Source: Casuarius casuarius
Lineage: Eukaryota; Chordata; Aves; Casuariiformes; Casuariidae
Direction: 5' to 3'
Assembly: GCA_003342895.1 (NCBI GenBank)
Contig: PTFA01000191.1
Span: 310,001-374,000, forward strand
DNA length: 64,000 nt
Shown here: one piece after another, positions 51,101 to 61,557 of the stretch
Layout: the number at the start of each line of letters is the position of its first letter
How positions within the stretch are numbered: the stretch's first letter is position 1
Position numbers and translations under genes: made by a program
The notes under the pieces: generated by a model
Databases searched by the model: none
Told to the model about the DNA's origin: nothing
What the model saw: only the letters and a program-made list of their open reading frames with translations

Positions 51101-52595
51101 TGCATCTCCCTGTGGGTGCTGCTAAAAAGAGGGCTATTCCCCTCTTAACCGCTTTTTTTTTTTTCTGAAAAAAATTGTCCTTCTGCTCCTGAAGCGTAAG
51201 TGTTAATGATCAGACACTGTAGGAGTGGGTGAGAGAGGGAGACAAGCCCCAGTGAGTTGCTCTGAACAAGTCCACTCATCAGTTCGCACCCCTCTGCTTT
51301 AGCAATTTCCTGGTTTCTTTCCTTTTTTTTCCTTGTCCCTGGTCCATATAGGCTATTTAGTGTCGGGCGTCCGTATCAGTACTGGTCAGTGCACCAGAGA
51401 TTTCTTTTCTGATGGAAGGTTTATCAAGCACTCAAGCCTGTTAAAACATCTGGGTTTCCCTACATTTTCGTTTTGGCCTCACTGGGACTCTGGTCGGCAT
51501 GCCCTCCTTGCGACAAAATGTTTGCTGCCCAAGAGAGCAGCGGGAGAGAGACAGGGTGGGACAGAACCGAGGAGCTGCCTGTGAGCCTGCAAGGTTTTGT
51601 GGGGCAGAGCATGGCGCGTGCCCATGGATGAGCGTTTGACTCTATGAGGGGAAATGCAAAATGCCCACATTCCCGTGCTCCACACCATTTTTGGATAAAA
51701 GACATTTCTGCATGCTCACCTATATTAGTGGCATGTATGTGAGGCTACATGGTAGAGTCCCAGGACACAGATGAATTGGCAAAAAGATAAATCCTGGGAG
51801 GAGCTTGGCTGGGGCATTGCAAGGAGCATGTTGTGGCCAAGGATGTGCAGGAAGAGCCTCACACACGAGGGCTGTTGATAAGGAAAAAGCGAGGATATGT
51901 GCCGCTCACCTCCCTTTCATACCCCATCTCTCCAAGCTGAACTTGCCTGCAGGGAAACAACCTGCATCCCAACGTGGCATCTTGCCTCGTGTCACAGAGC
52001 CTGCTAACCCATTTCCAAAGTATGTTCAAGTCTGTTCCATAGATATATTTTTTTCCCCTGTACTACTTGTAAAAATAATGTGGTAGCGGTACATGACAGG
52101 TGTTTAAAAAAAAAGAGCTATCTTTGAACTCTAAAGTAGTTCTGTCTCTCTTTGAGAGTGGAAAGGCAAATAATATTGCAATGCCTGTCAGTGATAACGT
52201 GAAAAAGAAACGGAGTTAAAGCACACTCATGTGCTCTTTTGGTCCAGATGCCAGTGTTACCTCTTTCTAGGACTCTTTACTTTCAGATGCAGTGCAGTCT
52301 TATGTGTGAGAAGCTCTATCTTTTAAAAAAACACACATGCCAAAAAGTTACTAAAATATCAGGGGAGATGTACATCTCCACCATAAGAGAGATTTGCAAA
52401 ATCGAGTCAGATGGGGGCTATAGACATGTGGCAAGAGGGAAATACAGATGGCGCTTGAGGAAGGCGATGCTGTAAACCAGTCGTCCGGCTGTGCTGCCCG
52501 CGGTGCCGACCTGTTGGTGCTGCCCTGTTGGCTGTAAAACTTTGCTGCAGCCTTGCAGGGACAGCTCTTCTTCCTGCAGCGTGTCCTCTGGGTGG

Positions 52596-52985
52596 CATGG
52601 ACAAGGCTACCCTGTTTTGGGGAATGCCCTCTGCCACCCTCCTCCTCCTCTGGCTCTCAATATTTCAGTCTCTGCTCCTTTGCCACAGGCCTAAGTTTAT
52701 GCATGGTGGTGGGAAGTCTTCAGTGGCAGCTGTAGTGTGGATGGCCTTGGTTACGTCTACACTAGTAAGCTAAACCGGGCCAGGACAAGGGCTCAAGCCT
52801 GGCTGTGATTGTCCACACCGTTTAGCACGTTCTTTGGCATGGTTTTTGCCTATGCCAACGCAGATTTTCCCAAACATGAGTCAAGGCGCAGTACAGGGAT
52901 CCTTCCCTCTGGACAACATGGACAAGGCTACCCTGTTTTGGGGAGGGAGAGAGCTTAGCTGCGTGGACACAAACCAAGCTGTACC
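52596..52985. repeat. 28-bp perfect direct repeat with transposon-like termini nearby
   Basis: A 28-bp block containing GACAAGGCTACCCTGTTTTG occurs at 52596-52623 and, without mismatch, at 52917-52944. Between and after them are GTCTACACTAGTAAGCTAAA (52755), GTCCACACCGTTTAGCAC (52811) and the inverted-looking AGCTTAGCTGCGTGGACAC (52952-52970). GTCTACACT/GTCCACAC-type ends are common in old sauropsid DNA transposons, so 52811-52970 could be a small non-autonomous element. This part is tentative; the direct repeat is certain. Confidence 0.55.
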
Positions 52986-53600
52986 ATTTTCCCATAGGAA
53001 CAGAGAACGGGACTTGGCATATTCTTTTTACTAATACAGAAATGGCCTTCTGGATTAAATGTTTATTCCTTGAAACTGAAGATTTGATTCATTAGGTGTC
53101 CTTTCAAGTCCTGTGTTTCTCCTTGGTTTTCAGTCATTTGGAAGTGGTTCTCTTACAGAGTTCAGAAGAATTATCAGTGGGATCCTAGACAGCATGGCAG
53201 GGCTCTTCAGTCTTTTTCAAACTACTAGTGTTTCAAATATTGCTCCTCCAGAGTCCAGATTTTCAGAGAATGCAATCATGAAAAAACTTGCACTTTGCAA
53301 CAGAGGAAAAAAAAGAAATAAGGCAAAAATACTGTGTTTTTCGGCAACATCCAGAGAATTTAAAAATAAAAGAATCATCTGTATAATGATGATAAAATTC
53401 TGGCAGCCTCTGATAGTTTGCAAGAACTTTTGGATAAATACTTCATGATCGTTCTACTAAATCCCAGACATATTCTTCTTGCAAGAGAGTTTGAAAAAAA
53501 AAGCATATGCCAAAACAAAGCCAAGATGAATTGGGACACTGCAGTTCAGTATCTTTTCCTGACACTCTCCAGACTCAACATTTTCTCTCTTCTTTTGCAG

Positions 53601-53675
53601 GCCATGTATATGTTTTATGCTTTGGCAATCGTCTGTGATGATTTCTTTGTCCCTTCATTGGAAAAGATTTGCGAA
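53601..53675 (+). CDS. SLC24A3: SLC24A3 (NCKX3) exon: first transmembrane helix
   Basis: The 75-bp, 25-codon exon reads AMYMFYALAIVCDDFFVPSL followed by EKICE. It is bounded by TTTTGCAG and GTAAGT and is phase 0 at both ends. The hydrophobic run completes the helix begun in the exon at 26038. The acidic-aromatic DDFFVPSLEKIC stretch is highly conserved in NCKX3 and NCKX4 at the membrane exit. From memory MFYALA is the NCKX3 form and MFLALA the NCKX4 form, which supports SLC24A3. The open frame runs past both splice sites into intron, so read-through alone would not define the exon; the splice sites and family match do. Confidence 0.95.
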
Positions 53676-56189
53676 GTAAGTATTAGAAAATTTTACCTGA
53701 GCTTGTGTTTTGCTTTAGCAGCAGTTCTCCTTGAGAGCCTCAAAATGTGAAGATTGTGTGTTTACCATTATCTTACAGTTTTACCCGTGTTTTTTATTTA
53801 GTTGTTCAACACTGTGTGTGTGAGTTGGCTCAGCTTCATGGTTTTCACTTTCAGGAGATGGGCTGTGTGTCTCCTGATGGGTAAACTTGGCTGATGCTCC
53901 CTCTTAAAGCTAGTGATCTCCTCTTAAATAACAATTGCTGTGTATGCATCATACCACCTTTTAAAAAATGGAGACAATTTATAACATAGTAAAAAATGTA
54001 TCCTCTAGAGCAGTGATTGCCAAACTGGACCTCACCCCTGTGCTGCAGGCTCCCATAGCATTGCTTGCTGCAATGTGTGTTTCCAAGTAAGAAGCCCAAC
54101 AGGGCTTAGTGGCTTGTCCTGTGCTCTGCCCCTCACTACCAATGTGGACGTTCCTCTTGGACCGAGAAATGGCACCCTTGAGAAAAGATCCAACTGTAAG
54201 ATACTGGAAAAAAGATGTTAAGTTGTTCGTTGCCCACATAAGGAACAGTGATTTGGTTCATTTATGGCTTCAAGCGAATCACTCAGTTCTCTTGTGACTT
54301 TCAAGACAATAACATTTTATTTCTTGACTTTTGCGTGGAAATATTGATCCATGGGGCATTTCTGAGTTTCATATAGCATTAACGTAAAACTTAGAAACCT
54401 CCCAAGGTTCATATGTCAGACTGGGAAAGAAAAAAATGCACAAGAGAGCTTAAATGTGTCAGTAAAACCTTCAGGGGAACAAAGAGATGCTGAGCTTTCA
54501 GAGCAGGGCTGATGAGTGGCCAGCTATGCATCCTGCCTCTGCACGCATTCCCAGCCCGTAGCACTTTGGAGCAGAGCCTCTCTCCACCTCCGTCCTGCTC
54601 CCGCTCTGCTTGGTGCGGGCCTGCACACCGCCTGTGCCATCACACCGGAGGCTACAGACTCCGATGTGCATGGTGGAGCCGTTCAGCCCCCAAGAGGGAA
54701 CTGCGTTTAGCCAAAACAGGACTGTTTTGAGCTGACTAGAGCTGGGTTTGCCTGCTTTGACTTTGATTGGTAGTGAAGTCTTGGTTTGTGTTCAGGACTC
54801 CACAGCTGTGCAGCTCTCTCGGTGCCCTGGCAGCCCCCAGACTCCCATCCCTCCACCAGTGTGCTACATCCAGCAGGCCAAGAATTGCACTTACTCCATG
54901 GGTTTAATCACTCAGCCATCCCTCCCTCACTTCTCCAAAGCCACTTGTCCTACTTGCCGTTTGTCTTTTCAGTTATGAGCTTCTGGGAAGCGGGACCTTT
55001 AACTTTCCCTGGGAGGTGCCAATGCAAGAGTTCACAAGTCAGCTGGTCTCTAGGTGCTCCTACAATACACATGTGTAGAGATGCTGTTGCCTAGTGTATG
55101 TGTCTCCTTGCAGACATCTGTTCAAAACACCAGGACTTACTCTGAGCTGATATGAATTAAAACTTCTGGTGATTTACTCCAGTGGAAACTGTGGATTTCA
55201 TACTATGTCTACAAAAAGACTACTTCTAGTATAAATTGTAAAGCAGCAGAGACAACTAGGTCAGCTGTAAAGAAGTTCTTGAACACTTCCAGCAATTGCT
55301 GTCCCTCTTTTGCTAAGGCTGGCATGCTGAAATTTTAGAAGATGAGTACATTTTAGCCTGAGTCAGTTCAGAGAGTGACAGGGTGGACATTGTGCTTCAA
55401 GTGTCTTCAAGTCCTCCCTAATGCCAAACTCAGGCAATGAAATCTGTGCTGCATGTGGAAAATATGGATTGGTCTTGCTATTTAGACATTTCTGTCAGCT
55501 GGAGGAGACACCTCCCTGGTAATAAACGTTGCTCATCATGGAAACAGAGCTGTGCCTGGGCCAGGGAGGAGGTGTGGGAGGTGGCATGTGAAATCATTTA
55601 TTCTGACAGCTCTGATGGATGCTGACTCTAAACTAACCTGATATTTGTGGCTCAACAACCTACTATGAAGGCGTGTTTTGCGCTGGGAAAAAAAAAAAAA
55701 AAGGTCCTCAGGAAGTCCCACTGTTTTGGTGTGCATAAATATTCAGGTAATTGAAGGGCGACAAACCATGGCAGGAACTAACAGTGTGGCTCAAATAGGC
55801 TTAACAGGGACCAGATAAATGCACTTCAAGAATTCTGCATGAGTTAATAATAATACATTTTAACTGGCTTCTCCTGAAGTACGAGGGGACAACCAAAGCT
55901 TTATAATGTAACGTGAGTGGTTGGGAACTTCTGTCCTGCAGAGTTCCTGAGTTCCTTAGGGCTGAATCCGAGTATAGCCTGTGTGCGACTGAGGGGTGTG
56001 GTTCCTACTGTTGCCAGGAAGGGAGACACTGGTGTGAAAATGGGAGTGCGGGACGTCACAGATGTAGACATACTGAGTTATCCAGCCTCCCCTCTCCAGA
56101 GCAAAGCAGCCCTGCAAATCTGGGCAGCTCGGGTGTAGAAGTCCTGCTCAGATCACTGTAGACTAATGCAACCTGAGCTGAGGAAGTAG

Positions 56190-56992
56190 TGTCCAGGGCA
56201 GGCTTGTACTTTGGGGTGCAGGCAATATGCTTGAGGGCATGGAGAGGCTGGAGGAATGGGCCATCAGAAGCCTCTTGAAATTCAACAAGGACAAATACAG
56301 AGTCCTGTAGCTGGCATGGATAACCTGCTGCAATGCCATGGGCTGGGCCCAGACAGGCTGGCGAGCAGCTCTATGGAAAAGGCCCTGGGGTCTGCTGGGC
56401 CAAGCTGAGCATGAGCCAGCAGTGAGCCATGGCAGCAGAGAGGGCCTGCAGCATTCGGGGCTGTGCAAACAGAATCAGAGCCAGGAGATCGAGGGAAGTG
56501 ACTATTTCCCTCCGCTCAGCAGTCATTGGACCCCATCTAGAATACAACATCCAGCTTTGGGCCACACAATACAAGAAGGGTATTCATGAACTGCAAGAAG
56601 TTCAGTGGAGGGTCATCAAGATGTTCAGGGTCTGCAGCTCTTGTCCTCTGAACAGAGGCTGAGGGAGGAAGTTATCAAGAAGATGGAGCCAGGCTCTTCA
56701 TGATGGTATGTGGAGGGAGGCTAGGAGACAATGGACCCAAATTCAAACGGGGGGGGGGGTCCAACTGGATATAAGGAGGAAAAATATATCACTGTCAGGA
56801 TAATTAGGCACAAGGGACCCAGAGAGGCTATGCAGGCTCTATCCTTGGAGATTTTCAAGGTGTGCCAGGACAAAGCCTTGAGCAACCTGGAGTAATTCCA
56901 TAGCTGACCCTGCTTTGAGCAGGAGGTTGGACTAGAGACCTCCGAGGTCCCTTCCAACCTGAATTATCCTACATTCTACAGTCCCCTGTCAC
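56190..56992 (+). mobile_element. CR1 LINE, decayed, with the end of the reverse-transcriptase reading frame
   Basis: Around 56235-56308 the + strand reads MERLEEWAIRSLLKFNKDKY before a stop. In another frame SREVTISLRSAVIGPHLEYN and IQLWATQYKKG follow (about 56490-56580). These are C-terminal features of CR1 open reading frame 2, after the catalytic motifs, which are absent. The 3' UTR follows: AACCTGGAGTAATTCCATAGCTGACCCTGCTTTGAGCAG, GTTGGACTAGA, GAGGTCCCTTCCAACCTGAATT and a degenerate ATTCT tail. An 11-base G run lies at 56749-56759. Frame changes and stops mark it as dead. Confidence 0.9.
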
Positions 56993-58027
56993 AGCCAGCT
57001 CACCCAACAAGGACACAGTTTGCCCCCTCCTTGGTATCCTTTCTATCCTATACCTGAGCTGTTGGTCAATTGAATGAGTAGTAAGTGACCTTATTTAGTC
57101 CAAGCTGTGACATGTGCTCCCTCCCAGCCCCTTCTTTCCTTTCTCCACTGCCTCATTTCTCTCCGCTATGAACACCAAGCTTTCAGTTTCATTCTATTCC
57201 CTGTAAAGCGAGAAGCCCTGTGGGAGAAGAAGAGATTTGGTAATGCTGGGAGCATAGGCCAGCGAAAAAGCAGGGCTTGAAAGCAGTCAGATGAAAGGAA
57301 AAGAGATGGAGGGAGGGGAACAGCACTGGTGTTCAGCTTAAGGGGGAGAGCACAGCACTACAGCTGCAGCAAAATTTAAAAACTGCTTTCATCCAGAAAT
57401 ATATGTGGCCTCCATCTCCCCATAGGCCTCAGGCTTTTCATCTCTTATAGCATCTTTCCAGCACCCTCTCTGCCTTCCTTGCAAAACACCCCCATCTACA
57501 GGGAACTCTGAATTACCCACATGCAAACTCAGATTGGAAAATTGTATCTCCTCCCCCTTAGACCTCTGTAAGCAGAGACCTGTTTGCACAGTTCCTCTTA
57601 GCACTATTGGTAGCAAGGTCCAGTGTCCTTAAAAACGTGGCCTTTGCTTTCCTTCACAGATCAGGGTCTTGCTGCAGGGAGTTACTGTGAGGAGCTCTCA
57701 ACCCACTTGTGGCTTCAGAAAGCTGCGTGTGCACCACATGGAAAATTTGCAGCCTGGGCAGCTGCTGCCCTGGGTCTCCTCTCAACTCCTGGGGCTGCCT
57801 TCTCCTCCTGGCATGGATCTCCTCCTCTTCTCTTGGGCTTATGCCACTTGCTTAGATATCTCCTTCACTGAGGCAAAAAAAGAAGGTTCCCTCCTTGTGC
57901 ATGTTTTAGTTTCAGCCTCTAATCACAGAAGGTGGGATGGGAAATTGCAGTATCTGCAGGAGAGGAGAAACCTTGATAGCTTACTTTGCAGCTCGTGAGC
58001 CCAGAAAGGATGTCCACAGTGAACAAC

Positions 58028-58095
58028 AATGACCTTGGACAAGCTACAGCACTTCTCTGTGCTTCCATTTCCTGCACTGTTCAATAGATATGTTG
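58028..58095 (+). repeat. MIR/CORE-SINE-like fragment, sense
   Basis: AATGACCTTGGACAAGCTAC, then ACTTCTCTGTGCTTCCATTTCC and TGTTCAATAGATA parallel MIR's GTGACCTTGGGCAAGTTAC, CTCTCTGTGCCTCAGTTTCC and CTGTAAAATGGGGATA in order and spacing. This is one of the clearest such fragments in the window. Confidence 0.65.
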
Positions 58096-61000
58096 AGTTT
58101 TGACTGGTTTTGCAAATCATGATAGGAAACACCGTGTGTAGTGTTAACTCTTCCTAACTTTATTGGTGGCAGACTTAGTCATCATACACTAGAGGCTCAC
58201 AGACTGGAAAACTCCCTCTCCTCTCATCCGCGTTAGCAGTCTGTAGGTGCAGGATCTGTGTGTCTCTCCATCTGCCCCCACAAGTCTGTCAGCCTAAACA
58301 CCAGTCGGTTTTACAGGTACAAGTGTCAGAAGTTCTGGCACCATTTGTTCTCTTGACAAATTCTCAGATTTGTTTGGTTTTGTATAGACATCTGCTATAT
58401 AAAAAGCAAACCTCCTCCCCGCTTGTTTTTAACGCAATATTTGCAAGCCCCTGTTTCTAGAAGGCTGCTTTCAGTTGACGAGGTCTTTCCTTTTTTGGTT
58501 TTTCTTTTAGCTACTTGTTATCTTTCCAGTGGCTGAACACATATTAACTGTTCCTGTGCTTTAACAGCTCTGAACCTTATTTATCCAACACCACCGATAA
58601 AATAAGATGAGACTAATAAGTTTTATTCAATTGTATGTGCAAGAGAAAACACACCAATAGAATACTATCTCTGGCATACTTGGAATAAGAAGTTACTGCC
58701 CAAAAGAGAGAGACTGTGTCTTTAGAAGTTACTGAAATGGGCCACATAAATGAGTCAGAATTTCATTGTTCTGTAGCTCCTACTTGATTCTATTTCAGAA
58801 AAGGCTTTTCTCATTCCATAGGTGACCTTTGGGGGCATTCATGTCCTTTTATTTATGTATTGTAAGCCTAATTACGCAGTTGCTGAATTACGTAATAGCA
58901 AAAGAAATGCACGTTCCTGTTTCCTGCTCCATCTGCTTCTCCTTTTATCAGCTCAGAGTGGCTTGTCTTCAAAACATCTAGCTTTTCGTGGCTTGTCGTC
59001 AATGTTAACATTCAAGAATGCATGGGAAAAGTCACTCGGGTGACTTCACAAAAGCCTCCACAACCTTTGGTAGGCGCCCCCTTGCCTGTTTTTCTCAGAA
59101 AGGGAAAATTTTATCACTCTTCCAGATGACAGCAGATGCTGCCACCATTACTCTCACTGAATAATACACTCCCCCGCAAAAAGACCCAGTGAAATCAGTG
59201 GGCCGACTTGAAGAGCTGGGGCTCTTCTCAAGGGAGAAGAAGGCCAGCATCCTGCATTATCCAAAGAGATGAGACCCAAGATGTTTTCAAGGGGGTTCTC
59301 CTTTTTGTTTAATTCACAAAAAATGTTAATGAGAGGGCGAGAGGCCTCCTGGTCAGGAGCCCCACCTGTGTGGCCAGAGTGGCTGTGGCAGCATACGCGA
59401 TGCACTTAGCGGGCAAACCACTCCGAAATGGTAACGACTTGCCACTGACCTGAGCTCTNCCATCAGTGATCCCACTACCGTCTGCTGTCACATCCAGCAC
59501 AAAAGAGTGCAAACCCCTGTCCAAGGGCATTTTTGGTCTTGGAGATCAACCGATAGTTATTCTACAGTTGCTCACTGTTTGGATGCACTAAGTCTAAAAT
59601 AAATGCCCTTTTTCTGGCTTAGCTCAATCTGCTTTGGAAAGTGGTTGTTGGGTTAAACCAGAAAGGCATTTATGTTCCCAGATACATCTGTTGAGATCAG
59701 AACTTGTTCCAGAATACTTGTTATGCTAGACATTCAGACATTCACATTCTGTGTTCGTTCAGACTTACTTCCAACCCAAACCCTGGTTTTTCGTTTTTTT
59801 TCTAAAAAACTCATGTTTCTCCAGATACTCTCTGTTATTGATGTTACGAAATGTTTACATGACCCAACTAACATCACACCTCAGTTGCAAACATTTGCTT
59901 ACAAATACCAGAGAATAAAATTTTGCCTCCTATTTTGGGTTGTATTTTCTGCTCTATTACGTGCATTGCAATAAGTTGTCTAGTAATTGTCCTTCAGGGA
60001 ACCCACTGTGGCTTTAAATTAAACCATCCCCACGGAAAGTCAACTCAAGTGGTTTCCTTGATTGATGGTCTTTCCTTTGGAAAGATACCATCTAGATGCA
60101 GAACGAGTATTAAAGGATGACCATTTCTTTGTAGCCATAGAGAGTCTGCAGAAGAAAGCAGCATTTTGGGATGCACCTCTGCTCCTGTCAACTTCTTTCA
60201 CAATAATTTTAATCTCATGTAGTCATTTTCCATAAAGCTGTATTTAATCCGTCCCCACAACCTTTTATAGTGGTACAGCATCTGGTATCCTGCTTAAAAA
60301 GCATTCTCAATGGGGGAACATCCTTTCCTTTTTCCTTGTCCCCATAACATCTATAAAAAAAATCTTTATTATATTTGTGTGTTCAGTGGGTAGAGTTAAG
60401 GACATTTTAAGCTCTTAAGAGAACTTTATGGGCTCTTCAGTCAAGATTAAGTTGAGGGTTTTTTTTCCCTGCAATTTTGGAGGAGCAAGTGTACTTTGAT
60501 AATGAAAAAGTTGCCTTACACAGTTAAGAAGAAGTGTTTTTCTGGCTTGTCAGGTTGTTCGTGCTGTTTCAAACAATCAGTTCTATTCGGGAAATGTTCC
60601 CATCACATCCCACTGTCTTCTTTTTGCTTGTAAAATGGAAGCTGCTTACTCACACACGTGATTCAGCCTGCTTTGTNTAGTAACAGCTCGGCAGTTTATG
60701 ACCGTATAGCAGGGGGCGGCTTTTTTTTTAGCTACTCATATTAAACTGTGGAAGGTGCCAGCAAGGCATGTGGTCTTTAACAGCTTTGTCGCATTTACTG
60801 AACAGTGCCTTGTACAGATGGAACAGTGGGAATGCGGGAAACATAAAGGAAGTAATTAACCAAGTAAATCTTTGGAAACAGCATATGTTGAAGAAGTGTG
60901 CGTAGAGTAGTAGGTCCTTCTGTTTCCAGGAAATGCTGTTTTGAATAAGAACAGTCCCTGGGCACCACTGTTGGAAGGCTGTGGGAGGTAAGTATGTTTG

Positions 61001-61472
61001 ATGACAATCCAAGCAGGTGGATGGTAAGGAGCGGTTAAATGTCCAAGGCTGAAATGGTCTTCAAGGCAGGAGGTCAGGGGATGGACAGCGCCTGAGCTCC
61101 AGCCCTGACCATTAACAAGCCACAGGAGAGGAGATAAGGTGTATTTGGGGGGTCATGGAGAAGGCAACGCAATCCTGACTGGTAAAATGCCCCACTGTCT
61201 TCTGGAGTATTGGTCCTTCTCTCCAGTGTGGAAAAGGGTGTCAAAGCCACAACCTGCCCTCTGTATGAGGAGATGCTAACTTAAGCAGCTGGAGAACAGC
61301 AATGGAAATTAACACCCATGATGTCTTTTTTCCCATACTTCTCCTGAAATACATATTGGCAGTTTCCCACTCTTAGCAGTCAGTGTAGCTTTTCTGGTTG
61401 AATTCCTTCAATTCAGTGTTGTCAGTTCAGCCTCAGTGTTGTAATCAATGACTCTGATGTGTTTTTCCGCAG

Positions 61473-61557
61473 CGCTTGCATCTTAGCGAAGATGTGGCTG
61501 GGGCAACTTTCATGGCAGCTGGAAGCTCTGCTCCTGAGTTGTTTACATCTGTCATAG
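61473..61557 (+). CDS. SLC24A3: SLC24A3 (NCKX3) exon: first half of the alpha-1 ion-binding repeat
   Basis: The 85-bp exon encodes [20 protein letters not shown] then PELFTSVI, plus the first base of a split glycine codon. The acceptor is TTTTTCCGCAG and the donor is GTAACT, less canonical than the other donors here. [13 protein letters not shown] is the core of the alpha-1 repeat shared by cation/calcium exchangers. The glutamate in APE corresponds to the residue (Glu188 in human NCKX2) known to be essential for cation binding and transport. [11 protein letters not shown] matches NCKX3 as I recall it, whereas NCKX4 has SSTPELFASVI. All recognisable alpha-1 residues in this exon are intact. 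Confidence 0.96.

Larger units (their letters stand above)
26115..53600 (+). other. SLC24A3: SLC24A3 intron, 27.5 kb
   Basis: The intron starts GTAAGT and ends with a pyrimidine-rich tract and TTTTGCAG. A long intron at this site fits the large size of SLC24A3 in other vertebrates. It contains a CR1 tail, a G-rich tract, MIR-like fragments, a pair of 155-bp direct repeats, a decayed coiled-coil-coding stretch, an 80-nt inverted repeat and a 28-bp perfect repeat pair, each listed separately. The remainder, including 29.6-36.6, 36.9-41.1 and 48.2-52.5 kb, shows no convincing exon, RNA gene or intact mobile element. It is AT-rich with short GC-richer pockets. Confidence 0.88.
53676..61472 (+). 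other. SLC24A3: SLC24A3 intron, 7.8 kb
   Basis: The intron begins GTAAGT and ends GTTTTTCCGCAG. Its main content is a decayed + strand CR1 LINE at about 56.2-57.0 kb and a MIR-like fragment near 58.05 kb. There is a 15-base poly(A) run near 55.69 kb. Elsewhere, including 53.8-56.1 and 58.2-61.4 kb, I see no recognisable gene, RNA or repeat. Confidence 0.88.

Noticed and set aside
53418..53750. 110-codon continuous frame containing an SLC24A3 exon, read as one gene
   Set aside because: Only 53601-53675 matches the family. The flanks are intron on either side of clear splice sites.
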